DNA from: Macrothele yani
Lineage: Eukaryota > Arthropoda > Arachnida > Araneae > Macrothelidae
Assembly: GCA_039090855.1 (NCBI GenBank)
Contig: CM077013.1
Span: 138,777,240 to 138,841,239, forward strand
Direction of reading: 5' to 3'
DNA: 64,000 bases
Below are positions 43,585-54,259 of the stretch, one piece after another. Below the pieces are notes generated by a model, which worked only from the letters and a program-made list of their open reading frames with translations, had not been told where the DNA came from and made no database searches. Positions within the stretch are counted from its first letter, which is position 1. Every line of letters begins with the position of its first letter. The position numbers were made by a program, and so were the translations under genes.

Positions 43585-43875
43585 GTTTTTTTTTTTTAAA
43601 TGATTTAGTGGACCTGGTGGTACAGAAACATGACAAACAGGCAGACATAAAAAAGGTACAGGTGTTTCACATCAACAAGTACATGTGAAACATGGTTTTC
43701 ACAGTGTGCCAAATGACCAAAGTACACAGAGAGCCAGTTTTGATCAAGTAACACATTGAAAGCCAGTGCCAAAAGACAAACACCCATGACTCATCTGCAT
43801 TCGAGCATGTACCCAACTAGGGCGAATAATCACAAGCCAGCGCCTTAGACAACTGAGCCACTGGAGTGGCTCCGA
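43585..43875 (-). mobile_element. SINE-A variant with a different 3' body
   Basis: Preceded by a run of C then more than 20 T. The start GACCTGGTGGTACAGAAACA and the AAGTACACAGAGAGCCAG region match the variant at 39080. The head (GGCGAATAATCACAAGCC, then GAGCCACTGGAGTGGC) is ordinary SINE-A. Confidence 0.75.
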
Positions 43876-45139
43876 TTTTTAGGAACAGAAGACGGTTGCT
43901 CAGTGTTCGGCCTACGTTAAAGTGCAAGGCTGTGCTATCTGGGGTATAACCCAGGTCTCATTGTATGTTTTTGGATCACGTAATTTCAGTCGATGTAATA
44001 TCAGATCTTAATTTGTCATACAATCTTTTGGGGGGTAATTAAAAATTGACTTCAATAATTTTTTTGTATTTGCATTTTTCCCTTATACAAATTGTATTAA
44101 TAAAACGAAAAAGACATATGATTTTTTTAGTTGCCCTAGCTATAAATAAATAATTTGCTTATATTTTTTACTGCTATTTAGTGTTAAATAAAATAAAATA
44201 AAATTTTTTTTTAATAACGTTGTAGAGTTTGACCTGAAAGAAAACTGAATTTTTAATCTCTCATTTCGTCTTGAGCTCTTATTGAGTCTAAATATATTGT
44301 CAGTTAAGCAATGGAAGGGCCGAGGAGGGGCACCATTGTTGGGCTCTCTTTACGGCATAAGTTGGCCTTAACCCGACTCTGCGTAAAACGTTTTAAGTAT
44401 GTGAGAAATTTCTTATTTCTTAATCAAGTAAGGGTGGTTTTAAACGATTCTGAAATCCCAGGGGCTCACGATGATCATGAGTACGATATATGATCCCTTC
44501 CCGTTATGTGAGACAAAAATTGATATTCATACTATTTCAATACTTTGAACATTGGCGCTATTAATGTCTCCAAAAATTTCACTCGCATTATCAGGATAAA
44601 CTATCCTTATCAGATTACAAACAGTATCAGTTCATTTCCTTTTTCCCTGTTCACTTCACCTGTCAGAATTAAAATCTATATTAAACCGCCCAGAAAGGTT
44701 TAAATTTGATAATGGCGCGTCCTCCATTGTTCGTCGGATAGGTAAACACAGAAGTTAGTTTCTTAAATCACGTTCATGGCCTTCTTCGTCAGGGAAATGC
44801 CTCGAGCAAATAAATGAATTCATGTCGCTGAAAGGCATCAACTCTTTTGCAACATAATTTCCAAAATTCAGGTTTTCGGAAATTTATACCAATAAGTGTT
44901 ATTTCCTCTGCTTTTTGAATACTGATGAAGACATATTATCATGGCAAATTAAGCACCCACGTTTTGAATTTAAGGCAAATCCAGCAAAAACAAAACAATT
45001 TCACGATAAAAATAAATCTTCAAGTTCACTAACAGGGAACATTAAACACCTTTTCTTCAAAGTTCCGAGAGTGATGCAATGGAGAGGAATTACTGCAGGT
45101 ACATGACTAAGTCAACTTCTAAGACCTCTGAAGATGCCG
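43876..45139. other. Non-coding stretch of 1.26 kb
   Basis: AT-rich. Two motif-free short frames (44311-44493, 44915-45106). No repeat partner noted. Confidence 0.45.
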
Positions 45140-45352
45140 GTTGGCACCCCAGTGCCGCAAGGGTCTAAACGCTGGTTTCTGACCTTTCTTACAAGTTGGT
45201 TTGGGTGCAAGTCTCGGTTAGGCATGGGTGTGGTGTGTTTATCTTACAGAACTGGCTCTCTCCCACTTTCAGGAAACAGTGTCCCGAAATTAGGGATGGA
45301 CGACTCCTTATAGCCCATTGGGTTGCTTACTGTGGTTGTAAAACCCACAAAA
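45140..45352 (+). mobile_element. SINE-A copy, moderately worn
   Basis: TTGGCACCCCAGTGCCGCAA, then GGTGCAAGTCTCGG (decayed B box), AATTAGGGATGGACGACTCC and GTGGTTGTAAAACCC. Confidence 0.85.
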
Positions 45353-45580
45353 AGTGCCGATTGGGCTTCCAGTAACCTTGGACACGAATACGCTCAGTGG
45401 TCGAGAGTGGCGCTGGGCCGGTCCAGACGATCGATCTAGGAATGAGACGGAATCCTGGATGTGGTATAGATGACATGCTTGTCTCCGAGCCGCCCCAAAT
45501 CAGAAAGTGGCGCCTCCTATAACATTAAATTCGCAAGACAATCTTTAAATACACTGCTGTTAATAGAAATTGTAACACCA

Positions 45581-45928
45581 TGGATTATTGTGTTTGCAAG
45601 AAATTCGCTGGGTGGATTATTGTATTTGCAAGAAATTTGCTTATTGGATTATTGCAAGAAATTTGCTTATTGGATTATTGCAAGAAATTTGCTTATTGGA
45701 TTATTGCAAGAAATTTGCTATTGATTATTGCAAGAAATGTGTATTTGCATTTGATTATTGCAAGAAATTGCTATTGGATTATTGCAAGAAATTTGCTATT
45801 GGATTATTAAGAAATATAAGAAATTTGCTATTGGATAATTAAGAAACATAAGAAAAATATATTTGCTATTGGATTATAAAGAAATATATATATATATATA
45901 TATATATATTTGCTATTGGATTATTAAG

Positions 45929-45975
<47 letters not shown>

Positions 45976-46850
45976 CTATTGGATTATTAAGAAAAATATA
46001 TACAATATATATTTGCTATTGGATTATATAAGAAAAATTTACTTGCTATTGGATTATTAAGAAAAATATATACAATATATATTTGCTATTGGATTATATA
46101 AGAAAAATTTATTTGCTATTGGATTATTAAGAAAAATATATACAATATATATTTGCTATTGGATTATATAAGAAAAATTTATTTGCTACTGGATTATTAA
46201 GAAATATAAGAAATTTGCTATTGGATTATATAAGAAAAATTTATTTGCTACTGGATTATTAAGAAATATAAGAAATTTGCTATTGGATTATATAAGAAAA
46301 ATTTATTTGCTACTGGATTATTAAGAAATATAAGAAATTTGCTATTGGATTATTAAGAAATATAAGAAAAATATAAGAAAAATATATTTGCTATTGGATT
46401 ATTAAGAAATATAAGAAAAATATAAGAAAAATATATTTGCTATTGGATTATTAAGAAATATATATATATATATTTGCTATGGGATTATTAAGAAAAATAT
46501 ATATATTTGCTATTGGATTATATAAGAAAAATTTATTTGCTATTGGATTATTAAAAAATATAAATATATATATTTGCTATTGGATTATTAAGAAATATAA
46601 GAAATTTGCTATTGGATTATTAAGAAATATAAGAAATTTGCTATTGGATTATTACAAGAAATTTGCTCTTGATTATTACAAGAAATTTGCTCTTGATTAT
46701 TGCAAGAAATTTGCTATTGAATTTTTGCAAGAACTTTACATTTGCAAGAAATTTTCTTATTGAATTATTGTATTATTGTATTTGCAAGAAATGTGCTTAT
46801 TGGATTATTTTATTATTGTATTTGCAAGAAATTTGCTGGGTGGATAGCGC
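45581..46850. repeat. AT-rich tandem array inside Tc1-alpha copy 2
   Basis: The basic unit is 25 bp (TTGCTATTGGATTATTGCAA, then GAAAT). Towards the centre it shifts to TTGCTATTGGATTATTAAGA, then AATATAAGAAA, and to forms with long AT runs (45888-45972). Towards the right end it returns to the starting form. Both edges carry AAATT/CGCTGGGTGGAT-type units, showing that the array is bounded by related sequence. It starts directly at the inner edge of the left TIR. Confidence 0.93.
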
Positions 46851-46869
46851 ACCATGGAAGATGCAAATG

Positions 46870-47083
46870 TCAACCCAGGTGGCGCATTGGTTTAAGCGCT
46901 GGCTTATGACCATTCGCCCGAGATGGGTCCGGGTTCGAATCACGGTGAGACATGGATAATGCGTTTGTCTTACGGCACTGGCTCTCTCCCTTTCCTGGAA
47001 CCAGTGACCCTAAACTAGGTACGCGCGACTGCTTATAGCCCACTGAGTTGCTCACGGTGGTCGATAAATCCCCAATAAAAAAA
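46870..47083 (+). mobile_element. SINE-A copy inside Tc1-alpha copy 2, 9-bp duplication
   Basis: ATGCAAATG at 46861-46869 and 47084-47092. The head is CAACCCAGGTGGCGCATTGG, the B box is GGTTCGAATCACGG, and the tail is a short A run. Confidence 0.95.
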
Positions 47084-47233
47084 ATGCAAATGATTACATT
47101 TTGAGCGCACATGCAAATGTGAGGCGTGCGCAAGAAACGTCACACCAGGGGACATAAAAGAAGGCGTACAAAGAGCAGGTTTTTAAACTTGCTACCGCTA
47201 AACTCGAGACCGTACGCAGTTGTTGACATGTGC

Positions 47234-48175
47234 CCATAAACATTCTGCGTAGGAGGACGAGACAGCCATACGAACACTTCACGGAGTTTGAAAGAGATAG
47301 AATCATTGGACTCAGAAGGTGGTTTATCATATCGTAATATTGCTGCACGCGTAAGGTGTAACGCAACTACCATTACGCGTACATGGCGTCAGTGGACAGC
47401 AGAAGGATCTACGCATTGTCATGCAGTGTCTGAAGCTTGAAATCGCACAACCGAGCGGAAAAACATGCACTAGCACCGTATGGCAGCGACGTCACGCAGA
47501 ACACCATCCACGACACTTACGCAGCAATAGAGGATGGTCACACATCGTCCGACGTGTGCAAGCACTGTTCGTCACCGATCGCTGGAGAGAGAGGCCTCGT
47601 TACTCACCGTCCATTGCTGTGACTTATCTTGACTCTGAGCTATAGGCACCAACTATTCCAATACTGACGCGGACGCCGAAACTGTAGTGCTGAATGAGAA
47701 AATAGTGTGTTTTGAATCTAACGCATCATGGCTCACGAATCCTTGTCCTCAGATACCGTGGCGAACAACATCTGGAAGGCTGCATTGTGCAGCGCCATAC
47801 CGGTCCCATGTCGAGCGTGATGGTCTGGAGCACTAATGCGTTTCATTCATGACTTGCCTACTACGCATCACAGGCACATTGAGCAGGCAACGCTACATCA
47901 CGGAAGTGTTGGAAGCTGAACTTCTTCCCTGCCTTCAGACGATTCCGGTAGCCGCCTTCCAACAAGACAATTCCCGATCCCATGATGTTCGTACTGTCCA
48001 AAACGCACTCTGTACGTATCAAGTCGCTCGTCTATCCTGGCCTGCTCGCCCCCACGTCCCCCCAGATTTCCCGCCTATAGTGAACGTCTGGGTTGTCACT
48101 GCGTGACAACTGACTCGCATATCCTCGCCGCCTGTCACAACCAACGAATTGTGTATGCGTGCAGAAACAGAATGG
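47234..48175 (+). pseudogene. Tc1-alpha transposase relic, copy 2
   Basis: Across frames the N-terminus reads RRRTRQPYEHFTEFERDRII, then GLSYRNIAARVRCNATTITR and TWRQWTAEG. The middle is stop-rich, with a trace of LNEKIVCFESNASWLTNPC where the DESRF region is expected. The frame 47849-48106 reads LLRITGTLSRQRYITEVLEA, LPCLQTIPVAAFQQDNSRSH, then WPARPHVPPDFPPIVNVWVV. The second catalytic Asp is kept (QQDN), but the last motif (SPDFSPIEHVW in relatives) is damaged. Its RITGTLSRQRYI segment shows the single-copy ancestor of the array in copy 1. Confidence 0.88.
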
Positions 48176-48410
48176 AATGCAATACTCAAGACGACCATCC
48201 AAATTCTGTTTCATTTGATCCCATAGCGTGTGGGGTTGATTATCACCACTCATGGCGGATTTACTTACTGCTAATTTTTTAGCCTTCCTCATCACGAATC
48301 GGTATGTAATTGTGATCGTTTGCAGTTTGTACCATAACTAATCACTCGCATAAATTTCATAGTGTTTGCTTGTTTCTTTCTTGGTGTTGCAATTTCTGTT
48401 AACAGAAGTG

Positions 48411-49057
48411 TATGAGAAGAGGAGGAAGGTTACGGATGGACAGCATAACACAGATAGATGTTTTCCTGAAGCTCTGGGTCTTGACTTATTTTGGCTCATT
48501 ACGACAGATTTTTTGCATCTCTTATTTGTAATGAAATTGTGTTAAAGTTATGAATTTCATCTGCACTGCACGAGAGTGTCACACAAGGTATGATTAAATA
48601 GTATCAGACCTAGGGGTAGAAAATAAACCCGAGGTAACCTATTGTGTTGCTGTCCCAGTTCCTTTCAAATTAGGCACCTTCTGACCATACACAGTTTTTC
48701 CAGAGGTCTGTCAAATGATCATAACATTTCTAGAATCACCTTTAGTGATCACCAATTGGGGATGTTTCGCGTTCTTTGTGATATCCCGTGTGACTTCAGA
48801 TCTTCTTCCTTTCAAAGGCATTTTCAACTTTGTGAACAGCCAGAAGTAACAAGCGGCCATGTCTAGAGAGTATGAGACTTGCATGATTTATGTGATCGGT
48901 CCTGAATGAGATCAGGTGACTATACGGAAACATGGTCATGGTACAGCTACCAGTTACCTTGCTTCCACAGCGCAGGTCTCTTCCTCCGCATTTCATCTAG
49001 TTGGCAACGACAACTGCTTAATCGGTATTCGGGGTTTACCATGACTGCAGGGCGCCC
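48411..49057. other. Non-coding stretch, nothing recognised
   Basis: No motif seen. The short frame 48642-48866 lacks a family signature. Confidence 0.45.
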
Positions 49058-49623
49058 TTTTTTATGCTTTCTAACCAAAGGTTGAAGAAGCGTATATGCT
49101 CCAGCTTTATCCGTCTGTCTGTATGTATGTCTGTCCGTCTGTCCGTCTGCCTGTCCACACGATAACTCGCGTAAAAATGGTTTGATTACGATGAAAGTTT
49201 CGTATGTAGTACAGGACCAACTGGGGACGAACCTTATTGAAAATGGGTGAAATGGGGTCAAAGGACAGGGCACAGGAGCAGGATCCATTCCCATGCCCTT
49301 ATGCATCATAACGTAGGTAAAAATGGTTCGATTTCGATGAAATTTTAATGTGGTAGGGGAACACTGGAGACGAACACTGTTGAAAATGGGTGAAATGGGG
49401 TCAAAGATCAGGACATAGTAGCGAGATCCATTCCATTACCCTTATGCGTCACAACTTACGTAAAAATGCTTTGATTGCGACAACACTTGAGTATGTTGTT
49501 CCGGAGGTATTCTGAACCGGTTCTGTTGATTATCATCGGAATAAGGTCAAAAGTCAGGACACAGGAGCGAGATTTATTCCACAGCCATTATCCTCATAAC
49601 TTAAATAATGATTTCTGGTATAA
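49058..49623. repeat. Rep-X copy 3, 3' end replaced by SINE-C
   Basis: Starts TTTATGCTTTCTAACCAAAG, TTGAAGAAGCGTATATGCTC and an expanded GTCTGTCTGT tract (49109-49153). Three units follow. It stops at GATTTCTGGTA, where SINE-C begins, so the last about 45 bp of the family are lost. Confidence 0.92.
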
Positions 49624-49962
49624 ATCCTCCAAATACTTGGCGTCAGTAAATAAATAAATTCATCGCTCTTTCCACGTTGCAGAAACACATAGCAACCGAA
49701 AAATTGTTTTTCAGCCGCCGCCACGGAACTCTCGATATCTTGCCGAGCGCGTTAACTTTACATTAAGTCAGCTTCTGACATCATAAATCCGTAAGATGGG
49801 CTCAGCTACTGAGACATCTCTATCTGGTGGGCATTAACGGCACTGGCTATATATATTATAGCAGTTAAATCCAAAGGGCGAGATCCAAGGTGAAAATCCT
49901 CCAAATACGTGGCGTCAGTAAATAAATAAATACATCGCTCTTTCCACGTTCCAGAAACACAA
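49624..49962 (-). mobile_element. SINE-C copy plus a second SINE-C 3' end
   Basis: The first copy (49624-49858) runs from AATCCTCCAAATACTTGGCG to GCCAGTGCCGTTAATG in reverse. It is the counterpart of 15766-16072 without part of the tRNA-like head. A second 3' end (about 49896-49962) repeats AATCCTCCAAATACGTGGCG to CCAGAAACACAATAGC and leads straight into a 47-bp tandem array. Confidence 0.82.
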
Positions 49963-50347
49963 TAGCAACAGATGCCAAAATTGGCCCTGGTCCATCGTCC
50001 TCTTCACAGTAGTAAATGATGCTAAAAATGGCCCTGGTGCGTCGCCCTCTTCACAATAGCAACTGATGTCAAAAATGGCCCTGATCTATCGTCCTCTTCA
50101 CACTAACAACTGATGTCAAAAATGGCCCTGATCCATTGTCCTCTTCACAGTAGTAACTGATGCTAAAATGGCCCTGGTCCATCGCCCTTTTCACAATAGC
50201 AACTAATGCCAAAAATGGCCCTGATCATCGTCCTCTTCACAATAGCAACTAATGCCAAAAATGGCCCTGATCAGCGTTCTCTTCACAACAGCAACTGATG
50301 TCAAAAATGGCCTTGATCCATTGTCCTCTTCACAGTAGCAACTGATG
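49961..50347. repeat. 47-bp minisatellite fused to a SINE-C end
   Basis: About eight units of AACTGATGTCAAAAATGGCC, CTGATCCATCGTCCTCTTCA and CAATAGC. Its first unit starts at CACAATAGCAAC, which corresponds to the ACACATAGCAACC word of SINE-C, so the array edge lies within the SINE body. Confidence 0.92.
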
Positions 50348-50445
50348 GCGGTAACGAAATGACCAATGTTTCATAGGCAGCAGTCTTGGCCCTGAAAATT
50401 TGCATTTCGCAAGTCACATCACGCGCTATATTTATTTCTAAATTA

Positions 50446-50669
50446 CGCAGCCCCGGTGGCGCAGTGGTCTACACGATGGCTTCTAATTATTCGTCCGAGA
50501 TGGGTCCGGCTTCGAATCCCGGTCAGGCACTGATGTTGTGTCTGTTTTACGGCACTAGCTCTCTTTCTTCCCTGGAGTCAGTGGCCCTAAATTACGGACG
50601 GGCAACTGCTTATAGTCCATTGCGTTGCTCATGGTGGTCGTTAAATCGCCAATCACAAAAAAAAAATAA
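50446..50669 (+). mobile_element. SINE-A copy, 10-bp duplication
   Basis: TTCTAAATTA at 50436-50445 and 50670-50679. The head is GCAGCCCCGGTGGCGCAGTG, the B box GCTTCGAATCC has one change, and there is a short A tail. Confidence 0.95.
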
Positions 50670-51248
50670 TTCTAAATTAGCTGCCTACACGAATATGAGG
50701 AATCCTACATTTTCTATACAACAAACTAACATCTCATGTTAGGTATCATTAAATATTTTTTTTACTTTCGTAATTTGCACTCCAAAAAAGTTTTGTATAT
50801 TTTTATTTGTGGTTCGCTTCTCCAAATTTCCGTTTTATTTCCGGCCCCCTGAAAGAATGATCTTAGTTACCTCTACGATCAGAACTTTTGTGACTCTAGC
50901 GAAATGGCATGTGTCAGTCTTCGTTGTTCAATAGCAGACAGCCACGTTTACCCTACAGAGAAACCGAACCGCAGACGCGACACGATCACACGAAGATATG
51001 TTTGCCTCGGAAGCCATTTCGAAATCACACGAAAGACGTCATAACTGACGCAACTACAAAAGCAGGTCAGCAACCTTTAGCATCATGCGAGCTGCCGCAA
51101 GAAAAATCACAAGATCGATCACCTTTTTACGTTGATATTAGTTAAGAAAAACTCAAGTTAAAATTTTAAGAAAAGTTTATTTATCATGCTTATTAGACAT
51201 GGAAACCTCGTAAAAAATCAAAACAAAAAACAAAAAAGAACAATGTAG
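50670..51248. other. Non-coding stretch, nothing recognised
   Basis: No motif. The frame 50909-51145 has no recognisable family. Confidence 0.45.
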
Positions 51249-51790
51249 GTTTTTTTAGGTTAAATGAGTACCATGAGCAAATCTAACGGCTATAATCAGT
51301 GGCCCATCCCTAATTTACGAACACTGGCTCAAGGAAAGGGAGCGAGCTAATTTCTAAATCTATATACCAGCAAAACTCTCAAGATAAAATTACGGTACTG
51401 AAACCAAGAGTAAGGAAAGAGCTAAAATCATCCATTTATGAGGTATGAATATGATTCCGTAGGACAAACACACCATCAATGCCTCGTTCAGGGCTTGAGC
51501 CAAGACACAAGGCCATGACATTAGAGAGATGAGTTCCCTCTGTTTATGACGTCATTTTCCTTTTACACGAACTAATGCGTCGGTGTCGTATTTGACGCCA
51601 CACATGACAGCGTTGGAAACAAATCCGAAGCTTTGGTTTCTGGGTGACATCATTAAAAGAGACAACTCATTTGACTAATATCATGTGCTTGTAATTTCTA
51701 GACGGCCTTGTTTGAACTCGGATTTACTGAAGTTTGAGTCCCGGAGGAGTTCAGAGGCCTACGTCGCTGAACTACGCCACCGTGGGGGCA
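51249..51790 (-). mobile_element. Worn SINE-A copy, twice interrupted
   Basis: The 3' part is 51249-51350 (TTTTAGGTTAAATGAGTACC to GAAAGGGAGCGAGCTA). The middle is 51460-51507 (AGGACAAACACACCATCAAT). The head end is 51755-51790 (CAGAGGCCTACGTCGCTGAA to GCCACCGTGGGGGC). Between them lie about 110 bp of unknown sequence and a copy of element M. Confidence 0.6.
51508..51706. mobile_element. Element M copy 2
   Basis: Matches 5602-6049: CATTAGAGAGATGAGTTCCC, TGACGTCATTTTC, AATGCGTCGGTGTCG, TGACAGCGTTGGAAAC, and the right end CTTGTAATTTCTAGACGGC. The left inverted end is largely lost. As in copy 1, it interrupts a SINE-A. Confidence 0.6.
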
Positions 51791-51867
51791 AAAATAATGT
51801 GATTGCCGGCAGTGATTATCATTGCACAGCTTCTCTAGCCCTAGGCAACTTTAAACAATTTTCTTGT

Positions 51868-52083
51868 TGCTCAGAGGTCCATATGGTATAAGATGCTAGC
51901 TTCCTACCAATCTTCCTAGATGAGTCTGGGTTCGAGTCCTGGAAGAGACATGGATGGTGTGTTTTTTCCGATGATGATGGCTCTGTCCCATCTCTGGAAC
52001 TAGTGGCCTCGAATCGGAGACGTGCGGTTGCTTATTGCCTTAAGAGTTGCTCATGGTTGTCGTTAAATCCCTTGCCGGAAAAA
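51868..52083 (+). mobile_element. SINE-A copy, worn
   Basis: B box GGGTTCGAGTCC near 51920, GACATGGATGGTGTG, GGCCTCGAATCGGAGACG and GTTGTCGTTAAATCCC. The A box is barely recognisable. Confidence 0.78.
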
Positions 52084-52129
52084 AGGTCTCTTAGTTGTCA
52101 TAAATTGTGAATCTTTTTCGTCATATACA

Positions 52130-52935
52130 CTTATGGGTCATTTATGACTATCTTCCTAAGAACGTGTTGGGCAACCTTTCGCAGCGATAACTGTTTGCAT
52201 CTGGCCTGGCATTGACTCATGTAAACAGAGGAATATGGTCTCAGTTGTTCTGTACCAGGTGGATAGAATGATGTCGCAGAGTTCGGCGAAAGAGCTGAGC
52301 ATTTGCATGGACCGCCGAATAATGCGTTCTTATGCAACCTACAGATGCTCGATGGGATTCAAAGTGAAGGAATTTGTCTGCTAGTGGAGCATACGAAATG
52401 ATTGACACTATCCTCGAACCATTCCTGCCCAATGCGGGACTTATAGCAAGGGATTTTGTCTTCCTGAAAGATTCATCATCCTGATATACTGTCACCATGA
52501 AGAAAACACCTGGTACGAAACATCTAGGTAGTATCTGGTGGCTGCAGTGTACTCACCGGCGATGAAAGAACCCAGTGATGTGCATGAGAATGATTGATGT
52601 ACCATCATACAGCCATACGAGACCTGTTACTATCGAACCATGCAGTCTGGATGCAACTGTCTACCCGCACGGCGTCGAATATGCCCTCGTACATTGACAT
52701 GTTGGCGTTGGAACCTGGACTCATCGGACCAAGCGACTCATTTTCCAGTCGTCCCATGTTGAGTCATGATGGTTCTGGGGATACAGCAGGTGGTACTGCA
52801 GATGCCGTTTGGTTGTTCAACATGAATTACGAACTCCTTAAGCCAGCCCACAAGCGTGTGTGCTCGGGAACGTTTCTCTGGGCTTCTTTGTTGTTGTGGT
52901 TTGCTGTTAATTGAGGTATCGTATGTCGTCTGTTA
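52130..52935 (-). pseudogene. Tc1-like transposase relic, heavily decayed
   Basis: Minus-strand traces in order are TWDDWKMSRLVR with a DESRF-like remnant, RQLHPDCMV-like sequence, VFFMVTVYQDDESF, then FQEDKIPCYKSRIGQEWFED, NHFVCSTSR and a SPSLIPSSI-like remnant of SPDLNPIEH. The order and spacing fit a Tc1 core. The N-terminal domain and TIRs are not seen. Frames change repeatedly. Lower confidence than the other relics. Confidence 0.65.
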
Positions 52936-53155
52936 TTTCGGACAGCATGGGCCACGGTCGCTCACCTCTACTGTCAACCAGTGGTGGTCTTCCCTATATT
53001 TCGACATGTTGGGTGAGTACCTGTCCCTCTTCTGATTAATCCTGCACCCCTTTCATCACGGTGGAGCTGAAAGTGCAAAACTTCCTGCATTTAAAGAGAT
53101 ATTGCTCCTTACCGCCTTCCTCGCCCTGATGCGATGATAATCATTCCCTTTTCTC

Positions 53156-53211
53156 ATATATATATATATATATATATATAAATATAAGTGTGTGTGTGTG
53201 TGTGTGTGTGA
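53156..53211. repeat. (AT)n-(GT)n compound microsatellite
   Basis: About 12 AT units followed by AAATATAA and about 11 GT units. It directly precedes the RTE 5' region. Confidence 0.93.
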
Positions 53212-53416
53212 TGTAAGGTCAGGTGATGCGTAACATCACAGCCTCTCCTTGACAAACGTCAACCCCGCCTTCTCGTGGTGCATCCTGTTCCCACTAAAGG
53301 GGCTCTGACGACCGCCAATAGCGGTGTAACTATACCATCGGGATTAGAGGAAATGCTATCCCACACTCACCAACCCGCTTGGCCAGCGTGGTGAGTTATG
53401 GCCAAACCCTTTCAAA

Positions 53417-54259
53417 ATGACTCCACAACTTAAATCTTGGCCCTCAGTCTCCGGCAGCTGGAATGTACCTGGCCAAGGCAGCGGCCAGTGCGACATGAAG
53501 GCAGAAGGTGCTAAGAATCCCCGGAGGACCGGACTAGGCTGCCATCTGATGCTGACCTTGGCTACGTATAATGGACGCTCCCTATCTTCTGATTCAAGGC
53601 TTCTTGAATTGGAAGAGGAACTACAAAGGATCAAGTGGGACATCGTCGGGCTAAGTGAGGTAAGGAGGAAAGGAGAAGATCTCATTAAACTGAAAAGTGG
53701 ACATCTCTTCTACTATCGTGGGACAGATACTGGCAGAACTAGTGGTGTTGGGTTTATAATAAACAAGAAACTGAAGGATAAAGTTGTAGAAGTTGAAAGT
53801 TCCTCTGACAGAGCTGCACGACTCGTTATCCAACTCTCGAGAAGATACCAGGCTCAGATTATTCAAACTTATGCACCCACCACAAGTTATCCTGAAGAAG
53901 AAATTGAAGAATTTTACGAGGAAATTCGTCATCTAAATAATAAAGGTAAACAACACTTGAAGATAATTATGGGAGACTTCAGTGCAAAAATAGGACAACG
54001 GCAACAGAAGGAAACTTCAGTAGGTAAATTCGGTCACGGCAACAGAAACCAGGGTGGAAATACTCTCGTTGAGTTAGCAGAGGCAGAAGGATTTTTCATC
54101 TTGAACTCCTTTTTCAAGAAAAAGCCACACAGGAAATGGACATGTAGACATCCAAATGGGACGACAAGTGAAATTGATTTTATTATCTGTAACAAAAACT
54201 TCGTCATAGAAGACTGCAGTGTGCTAAACAAGTTCAACCCAGGTAGTGACCATAGATAG
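53417..54259 (+). pseudogene. RTE endonuclease domain
   Basis: A 280-codon frame from the ATG at 53417. The APE-type endonuclease motifs are TLATYNGRSLSSDS (about residue 50), DIVGLSEVRRKG, GVGFIINKKLKD, IIQTYAPTTSYPEEEIEEFY, IIMGDFSAKIGQRQ, then ISEIDFI-like TSEIDFIICN and GSDHR. The frame stops with TAG right after GSDHR, where relatives run on into the reverse transcriptase. The downstream frame is the same, so a single point change divides the gene. Host genomes often annotate such frames as craniofacial development protein 2-like, but it is a retrotransposon enzyme. Confidence 0.93.

Larger units (their letters stand above)
45552..48410 (+). mobile_element. Tc1-alpha copy 2 with tandem array and SINE
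   Basis: The left TIR 45552-45580 (CACTGCTGTTAATAGAAATT, then GTAACACCA) follows TA. The right TIR 48382-48410 (TGGTGTTGCAATTTCTGTTA, then ACAGAAGTG) precedes TA. About 26 of 29 positions match. The order is TIR, 1.27-kb tandem array, SINE-A, transposase relic, TIR. The same family lies at 1953-5277. Confidence 0.95.

Noticed and set aside
46861..46869. ATGCAAAT octamer as a regulatory site
   Set aside because: It is the target duplication of the SINE-A at 46870-47083 and part of the Tc1-alpha sequence. Nothing supports regulation.
49961..50347. 47-bp repeats as a possible CRISPR or regulatory array
   Set aside because: The whole unit is repeated without unique spacers. It is a simple minisatellite.
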